From Trichoderma breve (lineage: Eukaryota; Ascomycota; Sordariomycetes; Hypocreales; Hypocreaceae): 64,000 nucleotides of DNA. This document shows, piece by piece, positions 1 through 12,955 of the stretch; position 1 is the first letter of the stretch, and every line of letters begins with the position of its first letter. The notes under the pieces are model-generated. The model had not been told where the DNA came from. It saw nothing but the letters and a program-made list of their open reading frames with translations, and made no database searches. The stretch covers positions 5,766,001 through 5,830,000 of the forward strand of contig NC_079232.1 of the NCBI RefSeq assembly GCF_028502605.1, read 5' to 3'. The translations under genes and the position numbers were made by a program.

Positions 1-3000
1 AGGCTCAGAAGAAAGGCAAGCCTGCTGGCAAGAGCGTTGGGAGAAACAAAGGGTGGAGAGACAAAAGAAAACAGGAAAACAAGCCGCCTCGAGTCTTCAC
101 AAGAAGAACAAGAGCGTTGTCCCTCTGCCGATGACGAAGAGACTAGAGGACGGCTTAAAGGAAAGAGAGTAAGCGGGTGCCGGGGTTTAATAAGTTGAAA
201 GCACCAGGCCGTACAAAGTACGAGGAGGGATGGAGCAGACGGGACAGGTTCAGTAGTCGTAGATAGGAAGGAAGGCAATGGCAATATGGAGCACACCGCA
301 AACCCTAAATAGGATGTGGGTTTCTCGGAGAAAAAAAAAAGAATAGGCAAGGTAGTGTATACCTGCTGGATGCCGGTGCTGGTGCTACAGTTGACGAGTA
401 CAATCTATTTCCCATTTACTGTACGGACAAATGCGTGTCCCGTTGAAGGCTTGCAAGCAGTATCCAGTGCCCATGTTATTCCCAGTAATCCAATGTGAGC
501 GTGGGTACGTGTAGCATGTCCCCGGGCTAAGCCTTGTGAAGCCTGGTGGTGAGCAAAGCCTTGAATCATGTAGCCTGCAAAAGCTAATCTGGCGCCTTCG
601 GCTTGAAACAGCACGTATCCAGGGGTGCTTGAGACCCGTTTCCCGTGCATCCTGGTCGGCAACTTATCCTAGAGGGCGGAGAAGGCCATTCATTTGGTTC
701 CAGAGAAATGGGTGTCCAGTCGGCAGCAGAACTCGGCCGACCTGGCTGATACTACCGTCTGACAGCGGCCCAACCAGCACAAGCCAGTGCTTCCTTTCGC
801 ATTCTGCATCGTCCTAGCGGAGGGATCAAAGCAACGGAGCAACGCTTGGATCAACTGCTCCACTGCCTCGTCGCCAGAGTACGGAGTTAACTACCAAGCC
901 TGTATTATTGGGTTGGGGTCTCCCTTGTGAAGGGCTTCCCAAGCCATGGTTTAACAGAGATTTTGCAAGATTGACAAGCAACCGGCTTCCCGCCACTTGC
1001 TCATAGTCTTGGGTGGCGTTGCTAAACGGCCCCCTTGGCAGCATCTTTGCCTCTTCCTACTGGCACTGTCGAAGGCCGCCATGTTTAAGGCGTGTTCACA
1101 TTTTGCTAGGCGAGTCCACGAACATGTCGACCCTTCAGACCTAGTACTACTCGTACAAGTGGCGTGGCCAAGCCCATTCTGGAAGACGCTGCAGGCCCAA
1201 AGCAGTGTACAGACAGATTCGTCTTGGCAGGGGTCGTGATTGGCCTCTACACGCAAGGATGGCTGGACGATGATGCATGAGACTCGATTCTGAGCCACTC
1301 GGCCTGCTGGGCCGGGAAGGCAATAAAAAGAAAAGAAATCTGCAGCATTCTCACGTGGCAGTTGGAGGGCGGCTATCGCCCGGGGGCCAGCCAGGCCAGA
1401 GGAAGGATTTAGATTGCAGATTTCTTGACCTTGTTTACCACGGCCACTCCGGTGATTACAAACGATTCCAGGCCTTTGATTCACTTAGCTACAGCTCGTA
1501 TTGTCGTTCTGTTGGCAGGACCGTGCAGCTGAATCCAATGTTGGTCATTGTTGTTGCTACTGTTGTCTGCACAATCGAGGCTCGGCCGCCGCACCGCTTG
1601 TAATGCTAGTCGCTGTTTTGGTATACCGCAAATGTAACAAGAGGGCGATCAAGCATGGACTTTGGCTTGCCCCTCTCTCTTCCCTTGTACTTTGTATGAG
1701 GATTGGTGCTAGAGTCGTTAGCAACTCAGCCACGCAGGCAAATCAAGCGTTTATCCGACGTCTCAAGACGGGCCAGCACAGACACACGGACACACATGAT
1801 GCGAGTGGCTTGATAGCAGCCGCGCCCGAGGGCAAACAACTGTTTAGCAGCATACGTTGGTGGTGATGGCGCCGAGCAGAAAAGCCTGACGCCTTTCCGA
1901 AGAATCCGCATACTGTAGCACATGGCGATGAGGAGCAACAAGAGCCAGGGGTGTCCGGGTAAGCAACCGTGCGTTCGGCCTGCACCATAATCGCGAGTTG
2001 GCTGCGCTCTGTTTTCTGCAATAATACGTAGAAGCGGGATTCGACGAGAAGGGGGGTAAATTAAGGTGGCCAGGACACGGGCAATATTGAGGGCTGTGGT
2101 TATGGGTGCCTTGACAACAAGGTACAGGAACGAGTATTGAAAAGATATTGAAACGTCATCATTATCACAGAAAGGGCAAGTACCTTCCATACGGCTGAAA
2201 GAGATCCTTGAATGGTGATGACAATTCCGCGTTCTCAGAATGCAGTTCGCATATCCGCAGGGCTCTTCGAACGTTGAACATGGCATGGAACCCTCGCTCA
2301 GCCGTTCTGCTACCACCATCTGCACCAAGGCTTGGGAGGGCTCAAGAGTCCAAGCGTATAGTGACGTTCTCCTCGACCCTGGCGGCGCTTGATTGCGAGA
2401 GGCAACGGCTAATACATCATCATTAGGAAGCGAATGGGAGAATCACAGTGCCGATTCTCTCGTCAATACGGAGCCTCCCTTCCGGTATCTTCGTTGGTTC
2501 CAGGTCGGTTTGTACTAATAACGAACGGTAGAGGTGCTTCGTATATCATATCATCACCTCCTCTATTCGGCCTAATTGAACGAAGCCATCCTACTAGCAA
2601 ACCGATGATTTCGAATGGCCTCTACTTGCACGATCAGGGGATCATTTGGTCCTATCATGAATCGGGACTCTCTGCAGATCTTCCAGTCCGTGCGCAAGTC
2701 GGCGCTGGAATGTCAAAATTAAACAGGCATCATCGCTAGCAGGTGTTTGAGGGCACAGAATGTGGCTTGCATTAAGCCAACTGGCCATGGAATTGGTAGC
2801 GTCTCTAGTCTTTTGCTTGGCAGCTTTGAAAGGAAGCTCGGGCTAGCATTTTACGAGGCCAGCAATTTGCATCTTTGCTCTTTCTTCCTTTCTTTCTTCA
2901 TCCGCCTCCATCAGATGGAGCAACACAGGTTCAAAGGACCGAAATCCCCCATGATTGTGCGGCTGAGTGTGGAGCTCGAAAAACGGCAACGGAGCAACAT

Positions 3001-5758
3001 TCTTCTGTGGCTGCCATCGTCCATCGACCTGCTAGGTACGGCGTAGCCCTGAGATTTGTCCTATTTCTGGACTGCGATTTGTGTCGAGCTTCCTAGCAGT
3101 ACGACTGTACTGTCGATGGCAAGTTGCATTGGCCGTCACAGGCGGCATCCGGGGGCATGCATATTTGAAATGCCCCTTATTTTTGCCAGACTCGCATTGA
3201 TCAGAATCAGCCGCAATGCAACGGTGCAGGGAACTCGTCCCCGCAATCCAGATCTAAGCTCATCCAGGCAAAGCCGACTGCTTCGATGCAGCTGGCAGTG
3301 GAGCTTTGGATGGGCAAAAGACAGGCTCCAGTTTGGGGGAGCCGAATGCCCTGCTGACCAGCATCCCTAGCACAGCTTGTCATGTCAGTACTTACCAGAT
3401 AATGCTAATGCTAACGGTGTCAATGGCGCCAAGGGGTCGATATGGCATTCCAAAACAGCAGGCTGCGGCTAATGTGACGCTTCTTGCAAACCTTATCCTC
3501 AACCAGTCGCCCAGTATTGGCTAAGCAGCTCCGATACCCTGACAGAGAGAACCGGACAAGGGGCTATATTTGCCGCCTGAATATCGATGAAGCAATGGAT
3601 AAAGGAATTGCCAGCCTTCGGCCCTCCAGTGTCCGAGCCCATCGGCTTGGCTTAGCCCGACTGCAGAAATGGCCTGACCCCATGAGTTCGGAGTGCGAGT
3701 ACAGGTAGCTTGGCTGCGTACAACCACTTGGCAGTTTCTTGATACGAATGAATTGGAGGAGTTCCCGTACTAACGACCGACAGGATATAGTACATGGGCA
3801 ATAAACCTCAGCTCGGCCACAAACTTTCTGCGTCTGGTGCAGCAGCCACTTGACTTTGTCGATAGCTTCGTCGATAGCCTTCAACAATAACCGAACCGGG
3901 GAACAGCATCTCGAATTCGAAACAGATACAAGGACTTAGTTTGCGCAATCCAGAACCCCCGCGGTTCTCGGCTTCAACCTCATTAGGTGCTTTGCTTGCT
4001 TTATGCGATGCAGCCAACCAGGCCTCATGCAGTCAGCCACTGGCAATGGCCCGAAAGCCGCTGCATGATTATCATTGTCGGCATCATCCCGACACTCATG
4101 GCACGCAACTACTACCTCATATGTATAACTACAAAAGATACGGATAACTACAGTATACCCAGAGACGCATTGACGTTATCCAGCAGCCGGCTAAAAGCCC
4201 ACACGTGTTTTCCTTTCACGCTTCCGTGGTCGCAGCTTGGGCATACGGTAGCAAGTATCAAAGCCCTGCACCGGTGACAGTCTAGAATCGTTAGCATGAT
4301 TTGCCAAATGCGACTACCGGCGGCCAAGATGCCGGTCTCTACATCGCCGACTACGCCAGCCCAAATACACACTAGGTTTCGTTTGGTTACTGTATATCGG
4401 TTTGGAGTGCGATATGAAGAACGAGCAGCGCCTTGTCTACACCTGAGGCCAAATTCAGCTTTGCGCGTATCAGAGAGAATAGCTCGCCCATGTGTGTTCG
4501 ACCTGTCTGTGGACAAATCTGTGGACGAATTGTAAACCATTCTAGTTACAGCAAGCAATCATTTTCACGGATTGCTGTTCTTCTGGAACAGAGATTTCAA
4601 TGCTAACTAATAGCATGAAAAGCTGGCTGCGCTTCTTAACCGAGGCGGTTGCGCAGATCGATTCATTTCTCGTGAACGATATATTACATACGACAAGCCG
4701 AAAGACCTGCGCTAACCCGCCACCCACCTCCATGCCTGCATCCGAAATTATCGGCTCTTTGTGCCGCGACACAGCTATTCCAGAAGCGCAACAGCGTAAA
4801 CAGATAGTAGGAGACACCAGGATAGCTGGCGTCCATGTAGTGTATTCCTCCTATTCTCACTGCAGGGACCAAGTACGCGTCACTATTTCCTCTAGTATAG
4901 CCTCATGAAATAGTAGGCCTAGGAGCCGTTCCAAACTCCTACCCTAAAATGAATTTCGAAATTACGCTCCAGGAGGCATGCGCGCTCACATTATGCCCAG
5001 GTGTTCTATTGACAGCGCTTTAATTTATCTCTCTGTCCTATATTCTCCAGTTTTGCTGGATTGTACTGCCTTCGTTTTCACTTTTTCGAGTCGGCAGGCC
5101 TAGGTTCGCTCTACGATAAAGCATCCTAAGCTGGCTTTGGGATGACCTTCAATAAGTAGATCTTTTAAGTAATGATAAAGTCGTTATTGCCCGTAGACTG
5201 CCTCGTTACGAGTACAAGTTAATACCAAAGACAGTTTCAACCGCATCTAGCAAGCTAACATTATTCTACAAGGCATTGTGATAAACTGCGTATGTCGTCG
5301 CAAGGTAATCAAAGGAGCGACAAGTAGTGCCATGTTTGACGCTGCGCAGTGTGCGAAATGGGAACCTCGTTTTAATGTTGTAATTCTGTCATCGGGAGCG
5401 CCGGTGAAATATGAAACTCTTGGCAAAAAGAAGACTAAAGAATCATAGAAAGCATTTTTGTAAATAGAAGCGAGAGAAGCAGTTGACGTCTAAGTCGCTG
5501 TTCAGTGCCTGATTAATATGGAGTACAAGTACAAGCCTCGATGACTGATTGTGGGGTTGTTGCCGGTTGACTCAGATCGGTATGATTCCAACCTTGTCAT
5601 GGAGGGGCAACTCCAACTTTTTTCATGCTTGCATTCTCGTGTTGCTCGAGATAAATAATCCCACAAACTCTCCTTTGCGTCTCTTCTCTGTTCGCCTTTC
5701 AGAAACAACGTCTTGATATACGGCCAAAGGTACCCACGAGCACAGCGGAATTCGCACA
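1..5758. other. Long intergenic stretch without supported genes
   Basis: Open frames here are all short (the longest is 200 aa on the minus strand near 1726-2328) and none shows a recognisable domain, a signal peptide or a plausible splice-joined extension. The last few hundred bases before 5759 are presumably the promoter and 5' leader of the Vms1 gene. I see no transposon terminus, tandem array or tRNA-like B box. Genes with many small exons or non-coding RNAs cannot be excluded by eye. Confidence 0.5.
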
Positions 5759-7842
5759 ATGGCTCAAAACCAGGCGGACGAGCTCTTGCGACGGCCGTTA
5801 TATGGTAAGTACAAATATCCAGTCGCATCACTGCTTTAGTCATTACCCCACCAACTTAATAGATCATGCTCAAGCCATGAGACGCACTTCTTGTTTCTTC
5901 ATCCGGCCTCATCCATGCAACCAGCTGACGCCTTGAGCTCGTGTTAGTTTACGATCTTCCGCCGGAAAGTCTGGTGGGCTTGACGCTGAAGCCGGACGCA
6001 GACGCCATCGCCATCGCCGAAACTGCAACCACAACACCCTCCAACCAGACCTCAGACGCGTCTTCCGATAGCTTTGTCGGCTCTCAAGCGTGCTCTCTCT
6101 GCAAGCTCTCCTTTCCTACCGTGATAGACCAACGAAGTCATATCAAGTCCGATTTTCACAACTACAACCTTAAACAGAAGCTGCGGGGGCAGAGCCTGGT
6201 CTCGGAAGCCGAGTTTGAAAAGCTGATAGAAACTTTGGACGAGTCACTATCTGGATCTGACTCGGACGACTCGGAAGAAGATGAGGATGAAGGGCGCCAG
6301 GAGTCTACGCTGACGGCGCTGCTCAAGAAACAAGCAAGGCTGACGGAGAAGCGAAATGGCGGCAAAGACAGCAATGAAGACGGCGACGACGAAATCGGTG
6401 GGCGCCCGGGTAAAGGCAAACCGCCACTGATATGGTTCAGCTCGCCTTTGCTTCCGGAGAATACATACTTTGGCATTTACCGAGCTATATTTACCGAGAA
6501 AGAGCAAACCCAGCCTGATTTGGTTGATGTTATCAGGACGAAGCAGCTCGAGCCTATAGCTATGCCAAAACCCGCCAAAGACGGGACACTGCCGCCTATC
6601 GCGTACAAAGGGCCTCACTTCTTTCTCTGCATGATTGGAGGCGGTCATTTTGCGGCCATGGTCGTCTCCTTGGCGCCGAGATCAGCAAAATCCGGCAGCA
6701 CCACCATGAATCGAGAGGCTACAGTTCTCGCCCACAAGACCTTTCATAGATATACGACGCGTCGGAAGCAAGGTGGTTCCCAATCAGCCAACGACAATGC
6801 CAAGGGAAAAGCACACTCTGTCGGTTCATCTTTACGTCGTTACAACGAGACTGCCCTGGTAGAGGATGTTCGCGCTCTTCTTCAAGATTGGAAAGGACTT
6901 TTGGATACTTCCGAGCTGCTATTCATCAGGGCGACAGGAACGACGAATAGAAGGACTTTGTTTGGGCCATATGAGGGACAAGTTCTTCAGGCCAACGATG
7001 CTCGTATCAGAGGATTCCCATTTAGTACCAGGAGAGCCACTCAGAACGAGCTAATGCGATCATTTATCGAGCTGACTCGACTCAAAGTACGAGAAATCGT
7101 CCCACCCAAACCCGGATCCGACAAGGCAAACTTGACACAAAGCAAGTCTGTAGCAACCGCTAAGCCAGCAAAACCAACTCTATCAGAAGAAGAGGAAACG
7201 GCAATCCTTCATACATCCCAATTACAAGCCTTTGTGCGACGGTCCAAGTTACCCGCTCTCCTATCATATCTCACCAAGAATGAGCTTAGCTCAGACTTTG
7301 AATTCTACCCTCCTGAACAAAACTATCATACCCCCCGCCTCCTACATTACGCTGCTGCACAAAATTCTGCACCATTAGTGCTGGGGATTCTTACACGAGC
7401 CGGTGCGAACCCACTGCTTAAGAACATGGAAGGAAAGACGGCTTTTGAGCTTGCTGGGGATCGTCCTACGCGCGATGCCTTTAGAGTAGCACGCTCTGAG
7501 CTCGGCGATGCCAAATGGGATTGGGACATAGGCAAGGTTCCTCCGGCCATGACCAAGGACGAAGCTGATCGCCGTGACGAGAGAGAAAAGCAGGAGGCAG
7601 ACAAGAAGGAGGCAGACAGAAGAAAGGCAGAGGAGGAGAGACTCCGTGCTGAAGGGCCAAAAGTTCCAGACCAGAAGGCAAAAAAAGGGAACAATGTGGC
7701 TTCTATGATTGCAAAGACGCCGCAAGAACGCAGGGAGGAGGAGGCGAGAGGACTGACGCCTGAGATGAAGATGAGGTTGGAACGAGAAAGAAGAGCGCGA
7801 GCGGCAGAAGAGAGGATCAAGAGAATGCAAGGAGGTAGCTAA
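5759..7842 (+). CDS. vms1: Vms1/ANKZF1-type peptidyl-tRNA hydrolase, ribosome quality control
   Basis: Two exons, 5759-5804 and 5948-7842 (intron GTAAGT..TAG), give 646 aa. Exon 1 supplies MAQNQADELLRRPLY, which joins to VYDLPPES, a typical Vms1 start. Visible in order: a C2H2 zinc finger (C64, C67, H80, H86), an acidic Ser/Asp/Glu linker (about 115-135), the VLRF1 release-factor-like domain (about 235-395) with the GGSQS loop whose Gln (about 294) is the catalytic residue in the family, an ankyrin segment (about 478-530), a Lys/Glu-rich coiled coil (about 549-600), and a C-terminal VCP-interacting motif fitting Rx5AAx2R (about 628-638). Family knowledge: Vms1 releases stalled nascent chains from 60S-peptidyl-tRNA complexes and recruits Cdc48/p97, including at mitochondria. 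All key elements are present, so it should be functional. Confidence 0.95.
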
Positions 7843-8942
7843 ATAGATGTTTATATCATAGTGGCACACTTATGGGCAAGATAGAATAAGTACATTTTGG
7901 ACCAACATACGCCATTTCGGTGTAGTAAACTGTCTACGGCTAGAATTAGTGAATGGATATATCTACTTCGTGGAGGCTAACAATCTCGTCATTGGCAAAG
8001 ATGAATATTCGCACATGAAGTCAACAGCTGTTGGTATTCGGTCTAGTATGTATTCGGCGCCCCTGAGACTCCATGAAGTGCAAGAGTAAACCAACACCTG
8101 ATAGAAGGTGGGCGGCCTCTAGAAGTGATCGGAAGGAACACTGCTGTAGATGGACACCAAACAATGTCCAAGATGAAGGAAATACCACTAGTAAATGCAG
8201 GAAGGTGCAATAAATTATCTCTTCTTCGCTTATGGCGTGATGCTAAACGAGTGGCAGTCACTACCAGCATTGACGGCAGCTGCGAGAGCACCACAACCAC
8301 TGTCGAGAACCTTTCTACTCCCATAACTCTTTTTTTCTCCAGCACATATTTTTTCAACATTTTCTTTCTTCACACAATCGATCAATCCCCCAATTTCTTT
8401 CAACTTTCCACTTTGACTCAAGATTGGTCGTCTTTTCAGGCCATTTTATTGTCTTGACAAGCGTCGAGAAAGGAAATTTGCTAATCACCTTGTTCTCTTT
8501 GCACAGATTCTTTCACTTTCACCTTATCTTTTCTGTTATATCTAAGTTCTTTCTTTCTTCACATGCTTCTTTTATTTTTATTTTCCTTCTCTTGCCAATA
8601 TCCCAGCGCGCTCTCTCTTGACTCTTCTCTTGGCTCTTCTCTCCCCTTTTCTCCTGTCTCTCATACTCCAACCTCACTTTCTCTTCATTGCTAGTGATGC
8701 TTCTTCGAATTCACAAGTCTTTGATAGTTCTATTGTCATGATCTCTCTTCTGACAGATCTTGTGATTGCTCAGAAGCCTACACCACTCCACTTCCATTCT
8801 GCTCCAGCACCTTCCATACACCACCAAACGTGACATCGGATTTCCAATCATGTCCTTACCGGCGCTGGCTTATCTTCTTTCAGATTCTGCAAGTCCATGT
8901 CTTGTTGGCTGGAATAAGATTGTTGCTTGAATAGGAACACGC
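7843..8942. other. Intergenic; long pyrimidine-rich tract
   Basis: About 8320-8830 is a C/T-rich tract on the plus strand, the composition usual for fungal promoters and 5' leaders, but no convincing coding exon follows it. The first 200 bases are presumably the 3' end of the Vms1 transcript. Confidence 0.4.
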
Positions 8943-9064
8943 GTCTCTTTCCTTCTCATTTCCTACTCTATGCACTCGAGTGTTCTTTTCTATGTACTCG
9001 CACATCTCTCTCCTCCCCAATTCCTACTCTATGCACTTGAATGTTCTTTTCTATCTACTTATCC
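8943..9064 (+). repeat. 61-bp tandem duplication
   Basis: Two adjacent copies (about 8943-9003 and 9004-9064) share TCCTACTCTATGCACT and TGTTCTTTTCTAT at a 61-bp period. The differences seen are mostly C/T or G/A transitions. No coding function is visible. Confidence 0.75.
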
Positions 9065-9185
9065 GTCTCATCATCTTCCTCCTAGTCTCCTATCCGTTCT
9101 TCTTGTCCTATGATATGTCAGATGCAATCTCTAACACAGCTTCTTCGACTAGACTCGTAGCCTGGAAGAAGTGTGGTGACCCAAA

Positions 9186-9915
9186 TCGATCGGCCGGCCG
9201 AGAGTATAATGAAAAATATATAATACATAATGGGGTGTTTTCGGTTGGTGATATTGGGGACATGGATAAGCGGATGGGAGCGAGCTACGACACACCACAC
9301 TTCTTCCTCTCGCAAACCAAGACCATCGAAGAGCAGGTCTATTCCGAGAACACGCTACCTCGCACGACGTTCAAGATTGAGCTGAAAGAACGACCGAGCG
9401 CAACGATTCAGACGTGAGAAAAGAAGCGAATAAGACATCTTCGCACTCGAAAGCCAATTCGAAACACCGAAGACTTACACACGCCAGCGAGACGGACGTT
9501 CTGACAATCGATCGTATACGGCCGAGTGTACAAGAAAAAAATAATGCAATGCCTATATCATGGGGTTTGTGGGTTCGAATTTGTGCAAAAGAAGTTGCAA
9601 AAAACCACATGCTTTTTCGACAAGCACTTCAGAACGTCCACGTCATCTGCGTGAAGATCGAAGAGCAAACGATCGCATACGGCCGAGTGTACAAGAAAAA
9701 TGATACTCTGTATATTGGAGTTTTTGAGGATTCGAATTTGTGCAAAAGAAGTTGCAAAGAACTGTGTGCTTTTTCGACAGCCCTTCAGAACGTCCATGCC
9801 ATCTGTACAAAGATCGAACGACGGAAAGAGCAAACGATCATAAACGGCCGAGCGTACAAGAAAAATAACTCTATATATATTGGGGTTTTGTGGGGTTCAA
9901 GTCGAAGCGATTGAC
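9186..9915 (+). repeat. Degenerate tandem repeat, period about 161-165 bp
   Basis: Clear units start at 9509, 9670 and 9835 (the last is partial). Each opens with a cgatcN(t/c/a)aNacggccgag core, then tacaagaaaaa, then a (g/t)attgg(a/g)gtttt segment. The two complete units continue with ttcgaatttgtgcaaaagaa, ttgcaaa, gctttttcgaca and cttcagaacgtcca. A more diverged unit starts near 9186. A 166-aa open frame (9414-9914) runs through the array and repeats ALQNVH(V/A)IC(V/T)KIE followed by YKKN in frame. I see no promoter or known domain, so I annotate it as a repeat and not a gene. Confidence 0.75.
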
Positions 9916-11283
9916 ATGACATACGAAGATTCGTGCTCTTTATCCGACACAAAACGCAGCCGACGTCAAAGTACGTTGCTGAACGAGCGCAAAGATGTTC
10001 AAATGTAAGAGATTCATCTATTGCGCAATGGTTCATACGGCCTGTAAGTGAACGCTCTTCCCTTTCAAATATCATTTCCACACTAATGCACGAATAGTGA
10101 ACTACGCGTCCGAAGTCAATTTCATGCATGCAGTGTCTGATCCTTGGTGGCCATCTATTGGTTGTTTGCTTTCTCGGCTATGCAGTCCACATCACGTCTC
10201 ATCACGCTTCGGGGCTTTCGTTCTGGCTCATTAGAGGCTGAGGAGAATAAAAAATGGCTGTCAGGTCTAGTTTTCAAACGGTAAGCAATCTTACCCGCTG
10301 TCTGTGCGTAAAAGCTGAGTCTCGGATAGCAGAGGCGCACATTATTCACTTCGATTCACATTCACCTTCCCGTCTGTCTTTGCCCAACCTTCTCTCACGG
10401 AGCTAAGCAGTCCGCTCCTCAAACAGCTTACAATAATCACAAATAGTGAGTAGTTCACATCCATTTGTTTCACAACGGAGAGTACTGGGCCCCTGGACAA
10501 GTCATACTGACACCTGGTAAGGCGTAGAAACCTCGAAGCCAACTACCATTCCACCATTGTTTCAATCAGACATGAATGACTATGCAACAGCAAATGACCA
10601 TCCTTTTTGGTCAAGATTGCTGACCGGTTGTGGCCCCCGCAAATAGTAGATTTGCAATCCGAGGGTATTCCTCTAACCGGTCCTGCTTTACCAACCTTTC
10701 AACTTCATGTTTCAGCTTTCCTATCCCACGATAGAATCTCGGCTTTTGTGTCTAAATCTCATTGTTACTTCGGCACTGAAAATACTGTTCAGCTGATGGT
10801 AGCCCCTATGCCATCGGGCCGATGGACAAGGAGCGATATCACTTCAGTAGATGGATGGGTGTCGACTTCTCTAGAGAGTTCACCTATACACATTGGAGAA
10901 CATTGGATGACTATGATGCCACCCCCAGCCGAATCAAAAGAACACACCTTCAGTTTAAGGCCAAGCCCCTGTTTTCCGTTCAAGCTTATTCAACAGTGTC
11001 GAGCCGATACAACCTTAACACGATGCATATACACTATACTAATGCAGCAACTGTTCTCAGTCCGAGAATTGGCCGGGTTCTCTGCATCATCATGCGATCA
11101 ATTAGATTTCATGCTGATATGCACCCCGCAGAGCTAGAGCAAGTTTCCATCACGAGTCTATCCTATTAAGGTATGTGGTATTTTCCGATTTGCAGCGGAA
11201 TGGAGTATATATCCGTCGCCAAATTCGGCCTTCACGGGTGCCGGACGATGCTGTCGGATTGCAAGATGGCTGACTGCTGCAAG
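9916..11283. other. Intergenic, upstream region of the GH71 gene
   Basis: Holds only short open frames without recognisable similarity (for example 10607-11137). Probably contains the distal promoter of the glucanase gene. Confidence 0.4.
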
Positions 11284-11292
11284 TATATATAG
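11284..11292 (+). promoter_or_regulatory. TATA box of the GH71 gene
   Basis: TATATATAG lies 98-106 bases upstream of the ATG at 11390, a usual distance for a fungal gene with a short leader. Confidence 0.65.
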
Positions 11293-11389
11293 ACGCAGCT
11301 TTTCAACTAGTAGAACGGAGAGAGCATAATATTTTGCCTCTAAGTCGAGAATTTCATCGAAACACAGCTTCTCGCAATCAACAACGACA

Positions 11390-12955
11390 ATGAGGTCGAC
11401 CGGCATGCTGGCCACCATTTCGGTGATCTTGTCCAACGCTCTAGGCTTCGTCGCCGCACAAGGCTCAAGGCCAGTATTCGCTCATTTTATGGTATGGTGC
11501 ACTCTATCGCTGGAGACGTCTGAACGGGAACAATTCGCTAATGATAGAACATTTAGGTGGGAATTGTTGAGAAGTTCACTGTCCAAGATTGGTTAAATGA
11601 GATCCAGCAAGCTCAAGCCATCGGCATTGATGGATTTGCTCTAAACTGTGCTCCTCCCTGGGTGGATAGCTATACCCCAAAGCAGCTTGACAATGCGTAT
11701 ACGGCCGCACAGCAGCTCAACTTCAAAATGTTCATTTCCTTTGACTTCGCGTACTGGTCAAACGGCGACACGGGCAACATCACAAGCTTCGTGGGCAAAT
11801 ACGCTGCCCATCCAGCTCAAGCCATATTCAACGGAGGCGCACTTGTCAGCACCTTTGTTGGCGATAGTTTCAACTGGAATCCTGTTAAAAGTGCCTTAGG
11901 CAGCCAGAAACTGACAGTCATCCCCAACATGCAGGACCCTGCCTCAGCTGGAAGCGTCAGCGCCCAGTTTGGCATCGACGGGGCATTCTCGTGGTATGCT
12001 TGGCCAACGGACGGCGGCAACAGCGTAATCGAAGGGCCCATGACAACCGTGTGGGATCAAAGATACATCCAAGGTCTGAACGGTCGGCCCTACATGGCAC
12101 GTAAGTTGTCTCCAAATGATATATTAGGCACGAGGGCTAGGCCTAATTTTATTGAGGTAGCGGTCTCGCCATGGTTTTCAACCCATTTCAATACTAAGAA
12201 CTGGGTCTTCATCTGTGAAGAGCAACCGGTCCGTCGATGGCAACAGATTCTCGACATGAAGCCGGCTCTGGTTGAAATCATTACGTGGAACGGTTAGTAT
12301 CTTTGTCTTCTCAGCAAAACGGCAAGGGGTGCTTTTCTGTGTAGGCTAACCAGTGGGTATCTGCCTTCAGACTTTGGCGAAAGCCACTACATTTCGTAAG
12401 CGAACCAGTTTCCTTGCCTTCCCTTGCCTCTCTCTTCGGTCCATGAGATGGATTTGCTAACCAGATTACGTTCCGTATAGCGGCTCAGAGCCCAACCATA
12501 GCGATGACGGGTCCTCCCAATGGGCCAATGGCTTCCCCCACGATGGCTGGCGTGACATTTACAGGCCGTACATTGCTGCCTACAAGGCTGGTGCATCTTC
12601 TCCTACGGTGAATACGGATGAAATTGTTTACTGGTATCGCCCGGTCCCGCACGCTGCCCGATGCACCAACGATCCGTTGGGCATCCCTCGAGGTGCTGAG
12701 TTGATGGACGATCTGGTCTTCGTCAGCACGTTGCTCACGCAGCCTGCGCAATTGACCGTCACAAGTGGAAACGTCGCTCCCGTTACTGTAAATGCTGACG
12801 CCGGAGTCCACGTTTTCAACTTTACCATGGGCGTTGGCAAGCAGTCCTTCTCTGTCTCCCGCGGCGGCAGACAGATTCTAGGTGGCCAAAGCGCAAAGGA
12901 CATCGTCAGCTCGTGCCAGACGTACAACTTTAACGCATATGTGGGCAAGTTCTAG
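11390..12955 (+). CDS. Secreted alpha-1,3-glucanase (mutanase), GH71
   Basis: Five exons: 11390-11491, 11557-12100, 12161-12292, 12371-12395 and 12481-12955; 425 aa. The N terminus is a signal peptide (hydrophobic stretch ending LGFVAAQGSRP). Family signatures read across the joins: FAHFMVGIVEKFTVQDW at exon 1/2, GIDGFALN, MFISFDFAYW, YMAPVSPWFSTHF at exon 2/3, and WNDFGESHYISGSEPNHS built from exons 3, 4 and 5, which confirms three introns including a 25-nt exon. The 60-nt second intron keeps the frame open if retained. GH71 enzymes cleave alpha-1,3-glucan, a fungal wall polymer, in autolysis, wall remodelling or attack on other fungi. No C-terminal carbohydrate-binding module is present. 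Confidence 0.93.

Noticed and set aside
1726..2328. 200-aa minus-strand frame
   Set aside because: Low-complexity, no domain, no splice support, and overlapped by other frames of similar quality; likely random.
7347..7869. Minus-strand frames over the Vms1 3' end
   Set aside because: Reverse reading of the Lys/Glu coiled-coil; no independent support.
9561..9580. GGTTCGAATTTG resembling a tRNA B box in the tandem array
   Set aside because: It recurs as part of the 160-bp repeat and lacks paired stems.
10607..11137. 176-aa plus-strand frame upstream of the GH71 gene
   Set aside because: No recognisable motif and ends just before the glucanase TATA box; more likely promoter sequence.
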